From assembly GCA_905618945.1 (NCBI GenBank), contig CAJQTF010000011.1:99870-163869 (forward strand): a stretch of DNA of 64,000 nucleotides. Direction: 5' to 3'. This document shows positions 33,258-44,161 of this stretch, one piece after another; positions within the stretch are counted from its first letter, which is position 1; each line of letters starts with the position of its first letter. Both the position numbers and the translations under genes were made by a program. Below the pieces are notes generated by a model. It made no database searches and was not told where the DNA came from. It saw nothing but the letters and a program-made list of their open reading frames with translations. The DNA comes from an uncultured Methylophilaceae bacterium. Lineage in GTDB: Bacteria; Pseudomonadota; Gammaproteobacteria; Burkholderiales; Methylophilaceae.

Positions 33258-34523
33258 ATGTACTTTTTTATATACGAAATTATAATTCTTTGTCTTATAC
33301 CTTTTGCTTTAGCCAAACTTTTTTATCGAGGGCTAATAAAGCCCGAACAATTAAAATATCTAGGTGAGCGTTTTGCCGTTTATTCAAAAGAGAAAAGGTC
33401 TTTATGGGAATCTAGACAAACAGTTTGGTTTCATTGCGTTTCTGTCGGCGAAACTAAAGCTATCTATAATCTTATTGAGATTTTATTAGAACGATACCCC
33501 AAAACATATTTCCTTATTAGTCATGGTACTTTAACAGGTCGAAATACTAAATTGCCAAACAATCAAAGAATTCATCGAACATATTTGCCCTATGACACAA
33601 TAAAAGCTAGTAAAAGATTCTTATCTTATTTTCAACCAAAAACAGGCTTAATTCTTGAGACAGAGTTATGGTTCAACCTAATAAATCAATGTAGATTGAG
33701 TAAAATTCCATTACATTTAATTAATGCACGACTATCAAAAAATTCTTTAAACAAATATTTGCCTTTTAAAAATTTTATTAATGCTGGTTTATCTCAGCTT
33801 AATTCAATCTATGTTAGGTCCAAAGAGGACCTGGTAAATTTTAGGGACCTTACTCAAGCTAATATGAAGGTAATGGGAAATATTAAATTTGAAGCCACTC
33901 CACCTAAAGGGGTCCGTGAGAAGAGTAATCAATTAAAAAATAAATTAAAAATAACCAATCAATTTGTTTTGGTGGCCGGAAGCACTAGACCTGGAGAGGA
34001 GAAAATTCTTTTAGAGCTTGTAAAAAAATTAAATCATAAAAATCTAATTTTGGTAATAGTTCCCAGGCATCCAGAAAGATTTATTGAGGTAGAGAAAATT
34101 TTTCAGAAACAGAATTTAAAAATCATAAGAAAAAGCAAATTAGGGGATCTCAAGAATCCTCCAAACTATATTTTAGGCGATACAATGGGAGACCTATACG
34201 AGATTTATGGAATAGCAAGTTTAGCAATTATTGGCGGTAGTATTTTAGATCATGGTGGGCAAAACCCTATAGAACCTATGAGTTTAAATATCCAAACTGC
34301 AGTTGGACCTTCAATTTATAATTTTAAAGATATGGTGAGTGATGCCGAAAAAAATAAGGCGATATTTAGGTTTAAAGATATGGTCGAATTAGAGCGGATT
34401 ATAAAAAATTTACTAGTTGAGGGAAAAATCAATCAAAGAATACTTAGAAATGCACAGCAATATATAAATAAGTCATCAGGAAGTACCGACAAAATTGTTC
34501 GATTAATTAATCAATACCTTTAA
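33258..34523 (+). CDS. waaA: 3-deoxy-D-manno-octulosonic acid transferase
   Basis: WFHCVSVGE, ILETELW, VVAGSTRPGEE, GQNPIEPM. Confidence 0.95.
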   Translation: MYFFIYEIIILCLIPFALAKLFYRGLIKPEQLKYLGERFAVYSKEKRSLWESRQTVWFHCVSVGETKAIYNLIEILLERYPKTYFLISHGTLTGRNTKLPNNQRIHRTYLPYDTIKASKRFLSYFQPKTGLILETELWFNLINQCRLSKIPLHLINARLSKNSLNKYLPFKNFINAGLSQLNSIYVRSKEDLVNFRDLTQANMKVMGNIKFEATPPKGVREKSNQLKNKLKITNQFVLVAGSTRPGEEKILLELVKKLNHKNLILVIVPRHPERFIEVEKIFQKQNLKIIRKSKLGDLKNPPNYILGDTMGDLYEIYGIASLAIIGGSILDHGGQNPIEPMSLNIQTAVGPSIYNFKDMVSDAEKNKAIFRFKDMVELERIIKNLLVEGKINQRILRNAQQYINKSSGSTDKIVRLINQYL

Positions 34524-35061
34524 TTAATGGAGCAACCTTCTTAAAAGTTTCATTTTCAGATGTTTTTAGCCATTCAAAGACTACTGATTCTGTATTGGTA
34601 ATGAAACAGCCCGCATCTCGCATCCTATTGAGGGCATTTTGCTTATTTTGAATATTTCTTGAAACTACAGCATCTTCAATAATAAATACATCTTTACCTG
34701 ATTTGACTAGACCAAGTGCAGTTTGTAAAACACATATATGAGCCTCCATGCCCATCAGGTATATTTGAGGACGTGTTTTAATCAAGTACCTAAGAAAAAT
34801 CGGTTCTTCTGTGCATGCAAAAACATTTTTTTCAACAAACTTTGCTTCAGATAAGAAAGGCATCATTGAGCTTAGAGTATGCCCAAGTCCTTTAGGATAT
34901 TGTTCTGTACAAATTTGTGGGATGCTTAATTCATTAGCAACCGTTATGAGTAATTCACAACGCCTAGTAATTTTATTTATTACCTCTTTGGGCATAGCTA
35001 CCGATAGTTTTTCTTGCATATCAATTATGACTAACTGACTTTTTTCTTTCAGGGCAACCAT
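34507..35061 (-). CDS. Isochorismatase-family cysteine hydrolase
   Basis: LVIIDMQEKL, TRPQIYLMGMEAHICVLQTALGL. Confidence 0.9.
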   Translation of the reverse strand: MVALKEKSQLVIIDMQEKLSVAMPKEVINKITRRCELLITVANELSIPQICTEQYPKGLGHTLSSMMPFLSEAKFVEKNVFACTEEPIFLRYLIKTRPQIYLMGMEAHICVLQTALGLVKSGKDVFIIEDAVVSRNIQNKQNALNRMRDAGCFITNTESVVFEWLKTSENETFKKVAPLIKGID

Positions 35062-35063
35062 GC

Positions 35064-36461
35064 TTAGTTCACCATTAAATATTGATTAATTTCATCTAGA
35101 TCTGTAATAGACAACATTCCGACTGATAATTTTAAATTTATGAAATTCATTATATAATTATAGCGCGATTCTAGAACATTCAATTTAGCATTAAATAATA
35201 TTTGCTGAGAGTCTAAAACTTCCACACTATTTCTTAAACCTTCTTGAAACCCAAGTTGGGTTGATTCTAGTTGAAGTGCTGCTGCCTTCATAGCTTGTTG
35301 ATAAGCTGATATTTGAGAAAAATTAGTTTGTAAGCTTAAATAGTAGCCCCTTACTTTAAGTTCAACACCTCTTCTAAGATATTCTTCATCTTCCTCTAAC
35401 TTACTTTTAAGTAAGACACCCTCCCTAACTCTTGAACTTGTCATGCCTCCTGAAAAAATTGGAATACTAATTTCCACACCAATGGCATCAGAATAACTTC
35501 TCATTCCTTCATTCTTGGTTGCACCATAAGGATATCCACCTTTGTCCCAATTGCGTGATCGAGAGGCAATAGCATCTATAGTTGGATAATGACCCGACCG
35601 CCGAGAATCAATTTCGCTTTCTGCAATTTTGATTTCATCTTTTTTTATTTGAAGTTCTAGATTATTTTCTTGAGCTATCGTAATCCAATCATCTGCTAAA
35701 TTATCAATTTCTGTAAATGTAATGACTGGATTAAGTGGCGTCAGTTTTCCTGGCAATTTTCCAGTTATTATTTGTATTTCTCTTTTTTTAATTTTTAATT
35801 TTTGTATAGCATTAATTTGTTGTGCCTCAATGAGGGCTTTTTTTGTCTTTGCTTCATTTATATCTGTAACCGAAATGAGTCCAGCCTCAAATTGTGCCTC
35901 AGCTTTAGATAATTGCTCTTGAATTGCTGCTCGTTGGTGCTGAAAGAGATCTACCTGATCTTTTGCTAGCAATGTCTCAAAATAAGCTTTGGAAATTCGA
36001 AAGATTAAATCTTGCTGCGTTTGAATAAGCTGTTTGTCAGAAAGGCTGGTTTGGGCTAAGATTTTTTTATATTCGCTATAAGCAGAATAGTCAAATAAGG
36101 GCTGCTTAAGTGTGACCCCGTAATCATATGTTTCATAATTTGTTTTCTTTCCTGATAATAAATCGTTGCTTGGCAGAGACTGGGTTAAGAATTTTCTTTC
36201 TTTATTTTGTTTATCAAAACTTGCATTCATAGTGATGCTTGGTAGGAATAATGATTTCCCTTGTTTAACTAACTCTTGTGCTGCTTTATTTTGAAAACGA
36301 GCAGAAGAAAGTAAGGAGTCATTTCTTAAGGCTTCTTGATATAGTGAAATTAAATCTATGGTTTCCTGTGCATAAGAAATTGGGGTGAATAGCCCAATAG
36401 CAGAAACTATAGCTAATAAAAGTCGCTGTAATAAAATTTTGATATTAAGAATAATTTCCAT
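35064..36461 (-). CDS. TolC-family outer membrane efflux protein
   Basis: Signal peptide, duplicated OEP repeats, LKQPLFDYSAYSEY and VEISIPIFSGGMTSSRVREG. Confidence 0.92.
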   Translation of the reverse strand: MEIILNIKILLQRLLLAIVSAIGLFTPISYAQETIDLISLYQEALRNDSLLSSARFQNKAAQELVKQGKSLFLPSITMNASFDKQNKERKFLTQSLPSNDLLSGKKTNYETYDYGVTLKQPLFDYSAYSEYKKILAQTSLSDKQLIQTQQDLIFRISKAYFETLLAKDQVDLFQHQRAAIQEQLSKAEAQFEAGLISVTDINEAKTKKALIEAQQINAIQKLKIKKREIQIITGKLPGKLTPLNPVITFTEIDNLADDWITIAQENNLELQIKKDEIKIAESEIDSRRSGHYPTIDAIASRSRNWDKGGYPYGATKNEGMRSYSDAIGVEISIPIFSGGMTSSRVREGVLLKSKLEEDEEYLRRGVELKVRGYYLSLQTNFSQISAYQQAMKAAALQLESTQLGFQEGLRNSVEVLDSQQILFNAKLNVLESRYNYIMNFINLKLSVGMLSITDLDEINQYLMVN

Positions 36462-36654
36462 ATGCTTTAAAACATAAATTTATTTAGTAAAGACTTTTTT
36501 TGAAATTATTGGAGTAAATGTTTTTAATAAGGTTCGTCTTCATAGTTAAATTATATATTAGAGGGGCAAACTAATTACGACTATTTCCATCTGCTCTCTT
36601 ATTATATATAGATTCACTTGCACATTTACTGATATTCGAATAGTCTATAAAGCT

Positions 36655-38668
<2,014 letters not shown>

Positions 38669-38675
38669 TTAAACA

Positions 38676-39473
38676 ATGGACTTTTATCTTTTATGGGTTG
38701 CATTTTTACTAGGTATTATTGAAGGCGTAACAGAATTTCTCCCTGTTAGTTCGACAGGTCATTTAATAATTGGTGCTGAGCTTTTAGGTTTCACAGACCC
38801 TTCTAGCAAAGTATTTGAGATATTTATCCAACTCGGAGCAATTTTTGCTGTGGTGGTAGAGTATAGAAAAAAGATTTTAGATACTTTTATTGGAATTCAA
38901 ACAGATAAAATTGCTCAAGCATTTACAAAAAATTTGATTATTGCCTTTATTCCGGCAGCGATATTAGGCTTCTTTTTTCATAGCTTGATTAAGCTATATC
39001 TATTTAATCCAATTGTGGTTGGGGCCGCATTAATAGTTGGTGGAATTCTTATGATTATCATTGAAAAAAAATTACCAAATAGACCTAAAGTTGATGTTGA
39101 TAAGATCAGCAATAAACAAGCATTGATTGTTGGAATAGCCCAATGTTTTTCTTTGATTCCAGGAATATCCAGAGCTGCCTCAACAATTATGGGCGGCCTT
39201 ATAGGTGGCTTAGATAGAAAAACTGCAACGGAATTTTCATTTTTCTTAGCTATTCCAATTATTTTTGCAGCATCTATTTTCGATTTATCTTCAAATATTG
39301 ATGTGCTAAGTAAAAGTGATATTCCAGTATTTGTAATGGGCTTTATAACGGCTTTTTTTAGTTCTTACTTAATAATAAAGATTTTTATTTGGTTTGTAGC
39401 ACACAATACATTTGTTGTATTTGGTTGGTATAGAATCATCGTCGGTTGTTTAACTATTTATTATTTTCTTTAA
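38676..39473 (+). CDS. uppP: Undecaprenyl-diphosphatase
   Basis: GIIEGVTEFLPVSSTGHLII, PGISRAASTI. Confidence 0.97.
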   Translation: MDFYLLWVAFLLGIIEGVTEFLPVSSTGHLIIGAELLGFTDPSSKVFEIFIQLGAIFAVVVEYRKKILDTFIGIQTDKIAQAFTKNLIIAFIPAAILGFFFHSLIKLYLFNPIVVGAALIVGGILMIIIEKKLPNRPKVDVDKISNKQALIVGIAQCFSLIPGISRAASTIMGGLIGGLDRKTATEFSFFLAIPIIFAASIFDLSSNIDVLSKSDIPVFVMGFITAFFSSYLIIKIFIWFVAHNTFVVFGWYRIIVGCLTIYYFL

Positions 39474-39481
39474 AAATTTGA

Positions 39482-40129
39482 ATGAAAGATTATCAAAAAT
39501 TAATTCCAATTTTAAAGAAAATTGAAAAGCTATCAGAAAGTAACCCAATATCAATTAAGAAAGCTCTTGCAGAGTTAGATCACTTTGGCTTTTCTCTTAT
39601 TGCATTAATCTTAGTGCTTCCATTTATGCAGCCATTCCCAGTAGGGCCTCTAAGTGTTATTGGGGGATTAACTATTGCAGCTTTAGGTATTCAGCTTTTA
39701 AAAAGAAAGCCCTTTCCAGTTTTACCTAAAAGGCTTCTGGTTATTACTCCAAGCAATAAAAGTTGGAAATGGATTACAAAAGTTTGTATTTTCATAATTT
39801 ATTGGGCAAAAAAAATTACTAGGCCTAGATTGCTTTATTTTGTTTCAAATGAAACAGGGACCAAGTTTGAAGGCGGAATTTTTATTTTAGGTGGCCTATT
39901 AATGGCAATCCCTTTTGCAATGTTATTGCCATTAAATAATTTTTTCCCCGGACTGGCTATATTATTTGCCACAATTGCACAATTTGAAAAAGATGGGATT
40001 TTTATTGTGCTGGCAATTTTTTGGATAATATTCTCAATTCTATATTTTAGTTTATTTGCTTATGGGCTATATTATCTTGGCTCAGAAGGTATGCAGCATT
40101 TACCAGAATGGGCTCTTCAGTTCAGCTAA
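39482..40129 (+). CDS. ExoD-family exopolysaccharide synthesis membrane protein
   Basis: GFSLIALILVLPFMQPFPVGPLSVIGGL and following hydrophobic architecture. Confidence 0.85.
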   Translation: MKDYQKLIPILKKIEKLSESNPISIKKALAELDHFGFSLIALILVLPFMQPFPVGPLSVIGGLTIAALGIQLLKRKPFPVLPKRLLVITPSNKSWKWITKVCIFIIYWAKKITRPRLLYFVSNETGTKFEGGIFILGGLLMAIPFAMLLPLNNFFPGLAILFATIAQFEKDGIFIVLAIFWIIFSILYFSLFAYGLYYLGSEGMQHLPEWALQFS

Positions 40130-41181
40130 TGAGTTTAATTTCAGACCAACTGATTCCGTGGCAAAAAAAGTTTGGCCGGAATAATTTTCCTTGGCAAGAA
40201 ACAAAAAATCCATATCTTATATGGATTTCTGAAGTTATGTTGCAACAAACCCAAGTCAAAACAGTATTACCGTACTATAGAAAATTTATAACAACCTTTC
40301 CAAATGTAAAGAGTTTGGCATTAGCTGATGATGACGATGTGATGAAGTTATGGAGCGGGCTAGGTTATTATGCGAGGGCAAGAAATTTGCATGAAAGTGC
40401 CAAAATAATTCATAGTAAATTCCAAGATAAATTTCCAACAAAACTCATTGATTTATTATCTCTTCCAGGAATAGGACGCTCTACCGCAGGGGCAATTTGC
40501 TCTCTTGCATTAAATCAAAAAACACCAATATTAGATGGTAACGTTAAACGAGTTTTCACCCGACTTTATGGGATTAAAGATTGGGCAGGTGTTATATCCG
40601 TTGAGAAAAAATTATGGGCTATGGCAGAAAAAAACCTCCCTGAAAGTAAATTTGGAAATTATAATCAAGCCCTTATGGATTTAGGAGCAACAATCTGTGT
40701 TAAAAAAGAACCAATGTGTTCAAAATGCCCTATCAATAATAGTTGTAAAAGTTTTTTACACAAATGGACTAATATTATTCCAGCGTCAAAACCAAAAAAA
40801 GAAAAATTAACTGAGGTATCTTATTTTTATATTGTTCAAAGTAAATCAAAATTTCTATTTATTAAGAAACCAAAAAAAGGAATATGGGGCGGGCTTTGGT
40901 CATTTCTAGAGTCTAAAGAGGAGTTGGATATTAAACAGTGGGTTTTAAACAACCTTGAAGTTAGTGGTTTTAGATTATTGCAGAATGGAGTTATGACTTC
41001 AGTTTTTACTCACTATAAACTTAAAATGTATTATCAGCATATAAAAGTAAAAGATCTAAAAAGTAAGGAAGATTTTCCAGGGGGGGCATGGCATGATAAA
41101 AATAGAATTGAAGAGGGCGCATACCCCGCACCAGTGAAGAAAATATTAAAAAAATTAATGCAAGATGGAACAGCCCTATAG
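40129..41181 (+). CDS. mutY: A/G-specific adenine glycosylase (start set at ATG overlapping the previous stop)
   Basis: FPWQETKNPYLIWISEVMLQQTQVKTVLPYY, LPGIGRSTAGAI, Fe-S Cys cluster, NUDIX-like C-terminus. Confidence 0.95.
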   Translation: MSLISDQLIPWQKKFGRNNFPWQETKNPYLIWISEVMLQQTQVKTVLPYYRKFITTFPNVKSLALADDDDVMKLWSGLGYYARARNLHESAKIIHSKFQDKFPTKLIDLLSLPGIGRSTAGAICSLALNQKTPILDGNVKRVFTRLYGIKDWAGVISVEKKLWAMAEKNLPESKFGNYNQALMDLGATICVKKEPMCSKCPINNSCKSFLHKWTNIIPASKPKKEKLTEVSYFYIVQSKSKFLFIKKPKKGIWGGLWSFLESKEELDIKQWVLNNLEVSGFRLLQNGVMTSVFTHYKLKMYYQHIKVKDLKSKEDFPGGAWHDKNRIEEGAYPAPVKKILKKLMQDGTAL

Positions 41182-41261
41182 TTTATTTTTTTTTAGGGGT
41201 TGCGACCAACATAATTACAAGGCATGATTCAAATTAATTAAAAAAGTAAGGAATTAAAGTT

Positions 41262-41663
41262 ATGCAGAAGTTTATTGATCCTATCGCAAGAGTTTTATTG
41301 TCACTGATATTTTTTATTTCAGTGTTATTTATTTTAAGTAATATCTTAAATACCCCAAATGGTTACGGGGCTTATCAAGATATGTTGGGAGCAAGAGGGC
41401 TGCCAGGTATTTTTGCGCCGTTGAGTATTTTAATTCAATTTGTAGCAGGCTTAACGTTAATTATCGGATATAAAATAAAAATTACTGCATACGTGTTAGC
41501 TGCTTACTCATTTATTTGGGCAATAGTATATTTAATAAATGCATTTTCAGGGCAGCCGCATTTATTATTAATGTCTCTCCAGTATTTAAGTATTACTGGC
41601 GGCCTTTTTTATATGGGAGCTCAACCAGCTACTGGTTTTAGTATTGATGGGTTGAAAAAATAA
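41262..41663 (+). CDS. DoxX-family membrane protein
   Basis: Four TM; RVLLSLIFFISVLFILSNI, GLPGIFAPLSILIQFVAGLTLIIGYK. Confidence 0.9.
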   Translation: MQKFIDPIARVLLSLIFFISVLFILSNILNTPNGYGAYQDMLGARGLPGIFAPLSILIQFVAGLTLIIGYKIKITAYVLAAYSFIWAIVYLINAFSGQPHLLLMSLQYLSITGGLFYMGAQPATGFSIDGLKK

Positions 41664-41683
41664 GATTAAAGCGCTTAGCTTTT

Positions 41684-42616
41684 TTATTCCCATTCTAATT
41701 TTGGGTAAACTTGATTAATATTTCTAGAATTCTGTACATCAAATAACTCCCATTTTTGTGATTCAGATTGAGCCACTGTTTCTATTGCCTTTCGAAGGCC
41801 TTGGTCCTCAGCAATTGAATGTCTAATATCATCTCTTAAAGTTATAAAGTAGTCTTTGCTTTTCTTAAAAGCTTCTTGCCAATTTTTTGTTGGCGTACCA
41901 TGCCCAGGAATAACTAGATTAATATTATCTAGTGAAATTAGTTGAGCCAAAACATCAATAAACCCATGTATATCTCCATCTATTACAGGTGTTCGCTCAA
42001 TAAACAATAAATCCCCAGCCCAAAGTGTCCCAGTTGTAATATCTGTAATGGTTACATCACTATCAGTATGAGCTGGTGGATAGGCAGTTATTTTAATTTC
42101 TCTTTCCCCTAAATCAAAAAGTATACTTTCATTTTCTTGGATAAGAATTGATGGAGGAATTTGTATAGATTTTTTAAACGGAATTTTGAGATATCTAAGG
42201 TTTAATGTTTCATAGAAGTTTTTTCTAAACTGCATCGCTTTTGGAAGCTTGCTATGGCCAACGAATTTTGTATTGAGATCGTTGAATGCTGCATTGCCAT
42301 ATATATGGTCAAGATGAACATGAGTATTTATTACATATTTGATAGGAAGAGATGTTTTTTCTCGAATACTTTTTTTTAGTAACTCTCCAATTAACAAGCT
42401 TCCACCAGTATCAATGACTGCAACGCTATCTTTGCCAATGATAAAACCAATGTTACATATGTCCCCCTGGTAGCTTTCATCAATATCTAAATGCTTACCT
42501 TGGTGAACAAATATTCCTGGCGCTACTTCAATAAGATTTAACTGAATTGAACTTGCTAAGATGCTTTGCGCTAAAAAAGTTAAAAAAAAGAGATAAAGCG
42601 CTAGTTTTTTTTTCAT
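41684..42616 (-). CDS. MBL-fold hydrolase resembling quinoprotein relay system zinc metallohydrolase 2
   Basis: Signal peptide; APGIFVHQGKHLDID...NIGFIIGKDSVAVIDTGGS; THVHLDHIYGNAAF; AYPPAHTDSDV; LWAGDLLF. Confidence 0.82.
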   Translation of the reverse strand: MKKKLALYLFFLTFLAQSILASSIQLNLIEVAPGIFVHQGKHLDIDESYQGDICNIGFIIGKDSVAVIDTGGSLLIGELLKKSIREKTSLPIKYVINTHVHLDHIYGNAAFNDLNTKFVGHSKLPKAMQFRKNFYETLNLRYLKIPFKKSIQIPPSILIQENESILFDLGEREIKITAYPPAHTDSDVTITDITTGTLWAGDLLFIERTPVIDGDIHGFIDVLAQLISLDNINLVIPGHGTPTKNWQEAFKKSKDYFITLRDDIRHSIAEDQGLRKAIETVAQSESQKWELFDVQNSRNINQVYPKLEWE

Positions 42617-42668
42617 TTTGTTAAATTGACGCTATGATAATGGTAATTTAATTTTACCCTATTTTATT

Positions 42669-43271
42669 ATGAGCAGTCCTACAAAAAAATATTCTAATAT
42701 TGCAATTATTTTACATTGGTTAATTGCTATTGGTATTTTCTTTATGTTTTATCTTGGCTGGTTTATGGAGGCTTTACCAAAAGAAGCGCCTAAATCATCA
42801 AACTATGATTTATTTAACTTAGGTATTTATTCATGGGAACTTGTTAAGGAAGCCTCGCCAAGAGCTTTCTACTTTAATCTTCATAAGTCTATTGGACTTA
42901 CAATATTTGCTCTTATAATTTTTAGAATTATTTGGCGATTGACTCATCGCCCACCGGCTTTGCTTAAAACAATGAAGTTATGGGAAAAAAGATTAGCTAA
43001 CGTAGCTCATCATGGACTTTATTTACTGATGTTCTTAATACCTTTATCAGGAATCATTATGTCTATTGGAAGTAAGTACGGCATTAAGTGGTTTGGTATT
43101 AAGGTTATTCCTGGCATTGATGATTCTGGATTAAGAGAGTTATTTCTTGAATTTCATCAAATTTTTGGGGTGTTAATTTTATGTGTTTTATTTTTTCATA
43201 TTATTGGAGGCCTAAAACATTCGTTTGTAGATAAGGATGGAACACTTAGAAGAATGTGGTTTAGCAAGTAA
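42669..43271 (+). CDS. Cytochrome b561 family protein
   Basis: Four TM with conserved His (ILHWLIAIG, FNLHKSIGLT, HHGLYLLM, FHIIGGLKH). Confidence 0.92.
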   Translation: MSSPTKKYSNIAIILHWLIAIGIFFMFYLGWFMEALPKEAPKSSNYDLFNLGIYSWELVKEASPRAFYFNLHKSIGLTIFALIIFRIIWRLTHRPPALLKTMKLWEKRLANVAHHGLYLLMFLIPLSGIIMSIGSKYGIKWFGIKVIPGIDDSGLRELFLEFHQIFGVLILCVLFFHIIGGLKHSFVDKDGTLRRMWFSK

Positions 43272-43311
43272 ATCTAGTATTATGTAACGATAATTGTAAT
43301 AATAAGTCATC

Positions 43312-44154
43312 ATGCCTATCGATATTTTAACCATAACAAACCACGATCGTAATATCTTTCAAGGGAAATATATATATCCTGTTGTATCAAGGAGAGCAGG
43401 TGGCTTGTCTTTAGGAATTAATTTAAATACAAACAATGCTTGTAACTGGCAGTGTATTTATTGTGAAGTTCCAAATTTAGTAAGAGGTAAACCAGAAACT
43501 ATTAATTTAAAAGAGCTAGAGAGTGAGCTTGATTATTGGCTTGATCAAATAATTAATAAATCTTTTTTAAGTCAATATACTAAAAGTAAAACAGAGTTCA
43601 AAGATATAGCTTTCTCTGGGAACGGAGAACCAACAGCATCTAAACAATTTAAGGATGTAATTTGTATTTTAATTAAGAAGATTAACGAATATAAATTAGA
43701 TAAAAAAATAATAATTCGTTTGATTACAAATGGGAGTTATATGGCTAACCCTGTTATACAAGAATCATTATCTTTGATAAGAAATTTTAATCGTGAAATC
43801 TGGTTTAAAATAGATGGCGTGAAAGAACATGATATACAAACGGTTAACCAAGTTAATTTATCATTAGTGACTATTAAAAAAAATCTTGAGGCTGCACTTA
43901 ACAATGGCCCTACGGTTATCCAAACCTGCTTTTTTAAATTAAATGAACAATTACCGAGCTTGGAGTCATTGGGAGCATATATTAATTTTTTAAAACTTTA
44001 TGAGAATAAAGTTAAAGGAATACATCTTTATAGTTTGGCTAGATTATCTGAACAGCCTAGTCAAAATAAATTAACACGACTTACAAAATTCGAATTAGAA
44101 GTTATTGCTAGTAAAATAAAAATATTAAACATTCCAGTTCAAATTTTTTCTTAA
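43312..44154 (+). CDS. Radical SAM protein
   Basis: CNWQCIYC (CX3CX2C) motif, FSGNGEPTAS. Confidence 0.9.
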   Translation: MPIDILTITNHDRNIFQGKYIYPVVSRRAGGLSLGINLNTNNACNWQCIYCEVPNLVRGKPETINLKELESELDYWLDQIINKSFLSQYTKSKTEFKDIAFSGNGEPTASKQFKDVICILIKKINEYKLDKKIIIRLITNGSYMANPVIQESLSLIRNFNREIWFKIDGVKEHDIQTVNQVNLSLVTIKKNLEAALNNGPTVIQTCFFKLNEQLPSLESLGAYINFLKLYENKVKGIHLYSLARLSEQPSQNKLTRLTKFELEVIASKIKILNIPVQIFS

Positions 44155-44161
44155 ATACGAT

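Noticed and set aside
43312-44154. Radical SAM protein as PqqE
   Set aside because: It has a CX3CX2C cluster but no C-terminal SPASM-type Cys pattern and is not next to pqqA/pqqD.
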